This document shows, piece by piece, positions 57,653-64,000 of a stretch of 64,000 nt of DNA; the stretch's first letter is position 1, and every line of letters starts with the position of its first letter. Under the pieces are notes generated by a model, which made no database searches, was not told where the DNA came from, and saw only the letters and a list, made by a program, of their open reading frames with translations. Both the position numbers and the translations under genes were made by a program. This DNA comes from Vreelandella subglaciescola (lineage in GTDB: Bacteria; Pseudomonadota; Gammaproteobacteria; Pseudomonadales; Halomonadaceae): contig JAKDRW010000004.1 of assembly GCA_030454225.1 (NCBI GenBank), positions 1-64,000 on the forward strand, written 5' to 3'.

Positions 57653-59874
57653 TCGTCTTCCTCCATGTCGCCGTCTCCCTCGCTGCCGTAGATGTCATCC
57701 AGCGACAATCCGAGATCCGAGGCCATCTGTCTGAGCCGGGACACATCCCCACCTTGATTCATGGCGTGGTCCGCAAACTCAAGCGCGCGCAATAATTCGG
57801 AGCGCGTCAAAGATCCATGAATGTCCTTGTCCATGTCCGGCGGAACCACCAGGGCATCCCAGATTTCAGCCCGCACCTTGCCCGGCGCCTTTCGGAGCAC
57901 GCGGCCGCGACGCTGGATAAATTGGCGCGGATTCTGGCTCGACGCCAAAATGATGGCGTGAGAAATCTCGGGAATATCGACCCCTTCATCCAGGCAGCGA
58001 ATGGACACCATCACCCCACTGCTGGCGCGAAAGTCCGCGAGTGTGGCATCAAGGTCGCCAGGCATGTCCGAGTAGTACGTCCAGACCGGGAAGCCGCCTT
58101 CGGCAATTTGCTGCACCACCTGCTTCAACTGCTCCTGATCCTCGCAGTAGACCAGCCAGTGCTGGCCGGGCTCATAGTGCGCTTCCAGTACATCCCCGGC
58201 GATACGCTCCTTGGCAGCCGCTTTCTTGGCGACCCGGGATCGCTTGATCTTCAAGAGCCGAATGGCCTGGCTGTCCTTGGGGCTTCCATCCGCCTCCCTT
58301 GGGCCACGCTGAATGGCGCGACGCAGCTGATCCGTCAGCTCTTCCCATTGTTCGGATTCTTCGGCATTCAGGCTGACCGTGACGGGATGGTAGCGGTAAG
58401 GGGTCAGTCGCCCTGCTTCCATGGCATCGGCAAGCGTGAAGGGCTTTCCCACCATCCCCTGAAAGTACATCATCAGCGCCTCGGTGCCGTCAGGATCACC
58501 AAAGCGCTTCGGGGTGGCAGAGAGGCCTAGGCGAAACCCGGCATTGATGCGAAATAGCTGCTGGTGCTTCTGGCTTCCCGTCTGGTGAACCTCGTCGGCC
58601 ACCAGCAGCAAGTTACGTGGCTTCTTCAAGCGCTTCCAGAACGCGGGCGTTGAGGCTGTCTGCATGGTCGCCAGAATGGCCATGGGTGACCTGGGATTGG
58701 GTGAGGCAGTCTGAGCCTCTAGCACCATCGGCTCCCGCCATCGGTCATGGCCACCTCCCACGCGCAATATGTGGGCGTCAGGAATCTCTGTCCTGATCTC
58801 GCTATACCAGCCCTTCATCAATAGCTGGCTGGGCACCACGACCAGCACGATGCCCACTTCACGCAAATGATCCCGTATCGCGTGCAGCGCGGTGAAGGTC
58901 TTTCCTGACCCGGTAGCATGAACGAAGATCCCCCGCCGGCCGGCTTCTTCCCACAGCGTCAACGCCTGACGCTGATGGGGTTCCGCCACCCGCCTGCTGG
59001 GCCAAACGGCCTCGGCATCTTGTTCTTCATGGTATGCGTCCTCTTCGGGCAGTGGTGTATCCAAGCCAGCAGCAATGACGGTAGCCCGGCGACGCTCTTG
59101 ATACCGCGCCAGCATGGCCTTCACTTCCTCGGGGTCATCCGGCGCCGCCTGGATGACGGAATCCCGCATGGCCTGATCCAGAGCCACCGTTTCCACCCGG
59201 GCATAACGGTTTTCCCAGACCTCGTTGAAGTCGTGCTGATGATCGCGCACACGCGGGCCATCGGCTTGGCGCCAGCTACAAAACACGTCGATGGACTCAA
59301 TGTTGCCTTGCAGGCCCCAGCCGCTATAGGTCTCATTGACCGAGCCCTTGAAGCTCAGGGTGTTGCCCTGGGCGTCATGGAACAGCCCCATCTTTTCATG
59401 AAACAGGCCATCCCCGCCGCGCAACAGGGCAATCCGTACATCGAGGAATCCGTGGTGAATCAGGCCGCCCAGCAAAGCGTGGTGCCATTCTCCTTGGGCG
59501 TCGCGCTGAAGCGCCTGCACTTCTCGGAGAAATGCCTCTCGACTGATGTTGGTCAGCGCGGCCGTGGCCTCACCATTCCCGCGTGCCTCAGATTGAACGG
59601 CGCCAGCAAGGGCGTCCTTGTCATCGCGGGACAGGTAAGGAGAGATCAAAAGCTCCATCCGCCCACCACGCACCAGGAAATCCGTTAGCTGGGGGTACAT
59701 CAGGGCGAATACCGTGGATCGAAAATACCCCGACGTGCGCTGAATTACCTGACTCGCGGCCATGGCTGGCGCGTAAAAATCCGCGGCGAGATTATTGCGA
59801 CCTGACCGATAGGATGTCTCCCAGGTCTTTTCGGCCAGATCCGCGGCGCCTACTCCCTGCTTCGCTGTGCTCAT
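57649..59874 (-). CDS. PLD-family nuclease fused to SF2 DEAD/DEAH helicase (SauUSI-like architecture)
   Basis: PLD: FHEKMGLFHDAQGNTLSFKGSVNETYSGW; helicase: ATGSGKT, VADEVH, SATPKR, RCLDEGVDIP, QRRGRVLRK. Confidence 0.9.
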   Translation of the reverse strand: MSTAKQGVGAADLAEKTWETSYRSGRNNLAADFYAPAMAASQVIQRTSGYFRSTVFALMYPQLTDFLVRGGRMELLISPYLSRDDKDALAGAVQSEARGNGEATAALTNISREAFLREVQALQRDAQGEWHHALLGGLIHHGFLDVRIALLRGGDGLFHEKMGLFHDAQGNTLSFKGSVNETYSGWGLQGNIESIDVFCSWRQADGPRVRDHQHDFNEVWENRYARVETVALDQAMRDSVIQAAPDDPEEVKAMLARYQERRRATVIAAGLDTPLPEEDAYHEEQDAEAVWPSRRVAEPHQRQALTLWEEAGRRGIFVHATGSGKTFTALHAIRDHLREVGIVLVVVPSQLLMKGWYSEIRTEIPDAHILRVGGGHDRWREPMVLEAQTASPNPRSPMAILATMQTASTPAFWKRLKKPRNLLLVADEVHQTGSQKHQQLFRINAGFRLGLSATPKRFGDPDGTEALMMYFQGMVGKPFTLADAMEAGRLTPYRYHPVTVSLNAEESEQWEELTDQLRRAIQRGPREADGSPKDSQAIRLLKIKRSRVAKKAAAKERIAGDVLEAHYEPGQHWLVYCEDQEQLKQVVQQIAEGGFPVWTYYSDMPGDLDATLADFRASSGVMVSIRCLDEGVDIPEISHAIILASSQNPRQFIQRRGRVLRKAPGKVRAEIWDALVVPPDMDKDIHGSLTRSELLRALEFADHAMNQGGDVSRLRQMASDLGLSLDDIYGSEGDGDMEEDE

Positions 59875-59897
59875 TGGTCTACGCCTCAGTGAACTTG

Positions 59898-59905
59898 TGA
59901 TATCA
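59898..59905. promoter_or_regulatory. TGATATCA palindrome in an AT-rich divergent promoter
   Basis: tTGATATCATATCATATAAG-like element inside the 76-bp gap between divergent genes. Confidence 0.4.
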
Positions 59906-59950
59906 TATCATATAAGAAGCTGGTAAAACTGATGCCCATGAGGATACGCC

Positions 59951-61177
59951 ATGCCACCCCCTCACGACCTACAAGGACTGACCCCGGAAGCACTTGCCGC
60001 TTTCCGCTCTGTCGCCAATACCCATGCTTGCCCCGAAGTCATGAGGTATCTCGAACAGATGGAGCAAAGGCACTCGACCATCGAAGCCACACTGACAGAG
60101 GCGCGCCATGCCCCGCTGTACTCTGTTCAGCGAACGACCCACGGCACCCTCTACGAAGGCAATGCGTTGACCTACATGCAGCAGCAGACGGCGGGCTCTC
60201 TTGACCTGATTATGACATCGCCGCCATTCGGGCTGGTGCGAAAGAAGGCCTACGGCAACGCCGCCGCAGAGGAGTATTGCGACTGGTTCCGCCCCTTTGC
60301 GATGGAGATGTACCGACTGCTCAGCGATACCGGTAGCCTGGTGATCGACATTGGCGGGAGTTGGGAGAAGGGGCAGCCGACCCGTTCGCTCTATCATTAC
60401 GATCTGCTGGTCATGCTGGTGCGCGAGTTCGGGTTCTATCTATGCCTGGAGCACTATTGGTTCTCCCCCTCAAAGCTGCCTAGCCCGGCCGAGTGGGTCA
60501 CGATCCGGCGCATACGCCCCAAGGATGCCGTCAACTGCGTCTGGTGGTTATCCAAGACGCCCTTCCCCAAGGCGAGCAACAAGCGCGTGCTGTCGCCCTA
60601 CTCCGACTCCATGGAAAACCTGCTGCGTAAAGGTTATGAGGGGCGCAAGCGCCCTAGCGGGCATGACATCAGTGAGCGTTTCAGCGAGCGCCAGCAAGGG
60701 GCCATCCCATCGAACCTGCTGGCCATCGCCAATACCGAGAGTAGCTCGCACTACTCGGCGTACTGCCGGGAGCATGGGTATCCCATCCACCCAGCGCGGT
60801 TCCCCGCCAAGCTCCCCGAGTATTTCATTCGCATGCTGACCGACCCGGGCGATCAGGTGTTCGACCCATTTGCCGGGTCATTCCTGACCGGCCGCGTATG
60901 TGAAGAACTGGGCCGCAAATGGGCAGGCACGGAAGTGCAGCGCGATTACATCCAAGGGGCGCTTTCGCGTTTTGCCCCCGATGCCCCGAACGTATTGCGC
61001 TACGACAAGACCACCTATGCCCTGCCCGGGCCATGCGCTTTCGGCAACACCGATGATGTCCCCCTGGTGCCAGACGGAGGGCGTCACCGGGCTAATAAAC
61101 GGCCGGCATCCGTTGATGCCGCGGATGAAGACGCAGAGGACGAAACAGGACAAAAGGAGAGCCGTCATGAGCTTTGA
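59951..61177 (+). CDS. DNA methyltransferase, beta-class N4-cytosine/N6-adenine type
   Basis: Catalytic TSPPFG precedes SAM motif DPFAGSFLTGRVCEELGRKWAGTEV. Confidence 0.9.
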   Translation: MPPPHDLQGLTPEALAAFRSVANTHACPEVMRYLEQMEQRHSTIEATLTEARHAPLYSVQRTTHGTLYEGNALTYMQQQTAGSLDLIMTSPPFGLVRKKAYGNAAAEEYCDWFRPFAMEMYRLLSDTGSLVIDIGGSWEKGQPTRSLYHYDLLVMLVREFGFYLCLEHYWFSPSKLPSPAEWVTIRRIRPKDAVNCVWWLSKTPFPKASNKRVLSPYSDSMENLLRKGYEGRKRPSGHDISERFSERQQGAIPSNLLAIANTESSSHYSAYCREHGYPIHPARFPAKLPEYFIRMLTDPGDQVFDPFAGSFLTGRVCEELGRKWAGTEVQRDYIQGALSRFAPDAPNVLRYDKTTYALPGPCAFGNTDDVPLVPDGGRHRANKRPASVDAADEDAEDETGQKESRHEL

Positions 61178-61487
61178 CCCCCAAGCCTTCCAGGAACAGG
61201 AAGAGCAACGCACGCAGAAGCTAGAGGAAATCACGGGTAGCGACATTGCCTTTCGCACGCTGAAGGATATTTGCGCAGAGATAGATGGCAGCGATACGCG
61301 CCTGGAAAACGACGTGATCCGGCTGTATGAGACCGCGGAGGCCATTGAACTGGAAGCCCTGGGCACCAGTCGCGGACTGGAAGGCCGCAAGGCCATGAAT
61401 CAGCTAATGACGACGCGCGGGAAGTCCCTGTTTGCCAGCCTGATGGCCGAAGATGCTGATAATGAACCCACCTCGGAGGATACCTGA
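61167..61487 (+). CDS. Uncharacterised 106-aa protein of the accessory module
   Basis: ATG overlaps methyltransferase end by 11 bp; stop lies 1 nt before the next ATG. Confidence 0.75.
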   Translation: MSFDPQAFQEQEEQRTQKLEEITGSDIAFRTLKDICAEIDGSDTRLENDVIRLYETAEAIELEALGTSRGLEGRKAMNQLMTTRGKSLFASLMAEDADNEPTSEDT

Positions 61488-61488
61488 C

Positions 61489-63552
61489 ATGGCCAAGCCA
61501 TCCCTCTCGTTCCAGCACGTCACGCTCGAAAACATCGGCGCCTACTTCGGCGAGCACACGGTGGATTTCCCGAGCGGCCATCGCAACATGATGATGATTC
61601 ATGGCAACAATACCGGCGGCAAAACCAGCTTCATCAACGGCCTGAAGTGGTGCCTCTTTCACCAGATCAGCACCAGCCACGAAGGTCTGCTTGACCCGTT
61701 TACGCTGTATAACCGCAAGGCACTGGCCAAAGGCTCGGCTCACCCCATGAGCGTCACCATAGAGGCGGAATACAACGGCCAGCCGATCATTATCAACCGG
61801 ACGGCCAAGTGGCTATACGACAAGACCCGGCCCCGCTCGTATGAGGAGGTGGCCACAGGCTTCACCATTACGCAGTTCGACGAGAACGGCTCCCGCCAGC
61901 CGTTGAGCGAGGAAGATTCCGAGCGCTTTATCCGCCGCATCGCGCCCCCGGTGCTTGGTCGCTTCTTCCTGTTCGATGGTGAACTGCTGAGCGAATACGA
62001 AACGCTGGTGTCTCGTAGTGCCGGGAGCAACCCCAAGCTGGGAGAAGCGATTAGCGGCGTGCTGGGGCTCCCCGTTCTGGAGAAGGCAGCCGGCGTGCTG
62101 CAGGCGGCCAAGAAAGAGGCCGACCGCAAAAACATGACCCTGGCCCGCGGGGAAAGCGCCGAAGGCTTGGTGGAGCGCATCAAAGGCCTTGAGAGCAACC
62201 TTGAGCGCTGCACCGAGGAATGCGCAGAAATTGACGACCAACTGGACGCCTTGGGTGACAGCTTGGCCGCGGCGGAAGCGGAGTATAAGTCCTACGCCGC
62301 CACGGAAGCTGATCTGAACCAGATATCGGTGCTGGAAAAGCACAACGCCGACCTGGATGCCGAAATCACCAGGAACCAGACCACCTTGGCAAAGGCCAGC
62401 AGCAACGTGTGGCACGACCTGGCGAAACCGACCTTGGAGCGCCAATTAGACAGCCTGGTATCGAAAAGCGATGCGCTGCACCAGCAAAGCCAGCAGACCT
62501 TGAAGCGGGATCACCTGGAAGAACTTCGACGCGCCCTGCTGGATGAGGAGGATTGCCCGGTATGTCTACAGCACCTCAAGCCGGACGCCCGGGCATCCGT
62601 CAAAAGCATGCTGGATGCGCTGGACGCTGACCGTGAAGTTAGGCAGCAAAAGACCGACGACTACGAGGACTTGATCGCCAAGCGGAAAGAGGTGGAGCGG
62701 CTTAGTCGGGCCATGACGCCGATCAAAACCGAATATGAAATGCGGACGGAGCGCATCAAGGAAATCGTGAGCACCAAGGCGCGAAACCTCTCCGAAATCG
62801 ATCACATCAAAAGCGAGGCAAATAGCATCTCGCCGGATGTGATTGAGGGGGCAAGGAAAAAGGTGCTGTCGCTGACACGAGAGCAAGCCGCTCTGGAAGA
62901 GCATAAGAAAACGGCTCTGAAGCACCAGAAAGACCTGGAGATCGAAAAGGACGAGCAGCTAAGTCGCATGCAAAGCACCATCGAGCATGACGAAGAAGCC
63001 AAGCAGGTCAAGCGCGTCCTCTCTCGGCTGGCGCACATGGAATCGGTCATCGACCAGGCCAAGAATCGCCAGGCTGAGGCGATGCGCAAGAAAGTCGAGG
63101 AGTACACCAGTCATGCCTATCGGGCCATGACGCATGAAACCCACCATGCAGCCGTCAAAATCGAGCCAGGCACGTTCAACATGACGATCCTGGATGATGA
63201 GAACAACCCCGTCACTCGTCCTTCCTCGGGCGCGACCCAGATTCTTGCGCTGGCGCTCATTATCTCTCTCGGCCAGATTGGCCGGAAGATCGGCCCTCTG
63301 GTCATGGATACGCCGCTGGGTCGCCTTGATCCCAGTCACCGCATCAAAGTGCTGAGTTACCTGCCGCAGCACACCCACCAGGTCGTGCTTCTCTACCATG
63401 GCGGCGAGATTGACAAGGCGACCTACGAGCGCGTCGCCAAGATGGGGCAGATTGGCAAGGAATACGAAATTTCGAAGGGTAGCGCCGAAAGCTCTTCCCG
63501 GCTGGTGCCCAAGCAGAGTGCGGCGTTCTCAGGAGGTGACGACCATGAGTGA
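61489..63552 (+). CDS. DndD/Rad50-like SMC-type ATPase
   Basis: Walker A GNNTGGKTSF, coiled coil with CPVC, SSGATQILALALI signature, VMDTPLGRLDPSHR. Confidence 0.88.
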   Translation: MAKPSLSFQHVTLENIGAYFGEHTVDFPSGHRNMMMIHGNNTGGKTSFINGLKWCLFHQISTSHEGLLDPFTLYNRKALAKGSAHPMSVTIEAEYNGQPIIINRTAKWLYDKTRPRSYEEVATGFTITQFDENGSRQPLSEEDSERFIRRIAPPVLGRFFLFDGELLSEYETLVSRSAGSNPKLGEAISGVLGLPVLEKAAGVLQAAKKEADRKNMTLARGESAEGLVERIKGLESNLERCTEECAEIDDQLDALGDSLAAAEAEYKSYAATEADLNQISVLEKHNADLDAEITRNQTTLAKASSNVWHDLAKPTLERQLDSLVSKSDALHQQSQQTLKRDHLEELRRALLDEEDCPVCLQHLKPDARASVKSMLDALDADREVRQQKTDDYEDLIAKRKEVERLSRAMTPIKTEYEMRTERIKEIVSTKARNLSEIDHIKSEANSISPDVIEGARKKVLSLTREQAALEEHKKTALKHQKDLEIEKDEQLSRMQSTIEHDEEAKQVKRVLSRLAHMESVIDQAKNRQAEAMRKKVEEYTSHAYRAMTHETHHAAVKIEPGTFNMTILDDENNPVTRPSSGATQILALALIISLGQIGRKIGPLVMDTPLGRLDPSHRIKVLSYLPQHTHQVVLLYHGGEIDKATYERVAKMGQIGKEYEISKGSAESSSRLVPKQSAAFSGGDDHE

Positions 63553-64000
63553 TTTCAACGAACAGACACAGCAAGCCGATATGGGCCGCACCGTCAGCCT
63601 GTCCGCCCGGGCTCGGGCCACGCTCAAGATGGCAACCGGCGTGACGATAGGCGCTATCGACCTGCCCTTGTTTGAAACGGACACCGAAGCGATCCGGTTT
63701 GCCTGTCTGCTCGGACTTCGCTATCACGGCGATACGATGCCGCCACTGGCTGATGGACGCGATGCCAACGCCCAGACCGTGATTAACGTCGGCACGCTGG
63801 ATACCAGCGCACCCTCCTTCATCAGCACTGTCAAACTGCTGGCGCCTGACACCGTGCAGAAAGAAAGGCTCACCCGCATTGTTCGCGCCCATGCAGAGTG
63901 GGGGCTGGCCCAAATCCAAAAATGGATTGAGGAGGCAGAGCTTGAGGGTGATGACCTTGATCTGGCCCATCTGGTGAAAAAAGGCGAAGCCCTGCTGGAC
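63545..64000 (+). CDS. Uncharacterised protein, truncated by window edge
   Basis: ATGAGTGA overlap with preceding gene; MSDFNEQTQQADMGRTVSLSARARATLKMATGVTIGAIDLPLFETDTEAIRFACLLGL... Confidence 0.7.
   Translation, partial: MSDFNEQTQQADMGRTVSLSARARATLKMATGVTIGAIDLPLFETDTEAIRFACLLGLRYHGDTMPPLADGRDANAQTVINVGTLDTSAPSFISTVKLLAPDTVQKERLTRIVRAHAEWGLAQIQKWIEEAELEGDDLDLAHLVKKGEALLD

Noticed and set aside
56207-64000. Calling the island a canonical Dnd phosphorothioation locus
   Set aside because: No DndA/DndC-like sulfur enzymes are visible in the window; only the ATPase resembles DndD

Overview
This is a high-GC gammaproteobacterial chromosome segment, Halomonas-like by protein character (inference; no search was run). 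It is mostly ordinary core and metabolic genes. Left to right: an OPT transporter; a molybdenum-cofactor cluster (moeA, moaB, mobA, a second moeA, moaA); a GGDEF/EAL gene apparently split by a G8 homopolymer; TspO; a tandem glycine riboswitch upstream of a DadA-type dehydrogenase; cydDC plus a CIO-like bd oxidase; a decayed sensor-kinase/response-regulator/HbpS scar; a dispersed purine/hydroxyisourate/glyoxylate catabolic region with recurring TTGTATACAA-type palindromes and two GntR regulators; a TPP riboswitch with thiC; a periplasmic-binding-protein/EAL pair; an acidic-repeat DUF4214-like protein; and ssb, an MFS transporter and uvrA. The right end (about 56.2-64.0 kb) is the most interesting part. 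It is a compact divergent accessory module: a PLD-nuclease/SF2 helicase and an orphan protein on the minus strand, and an N4C/N6A-type DNA methyltransferase, a 106-aa protein, a DndD/Rad50-like ATPase with a CPVC motif and a further gene running off the edge on the plus strand. It looks like a restriction or defence system that does not match a named type I can recognise. Start codons were refined by eye and all family calls come from motif recognition only.
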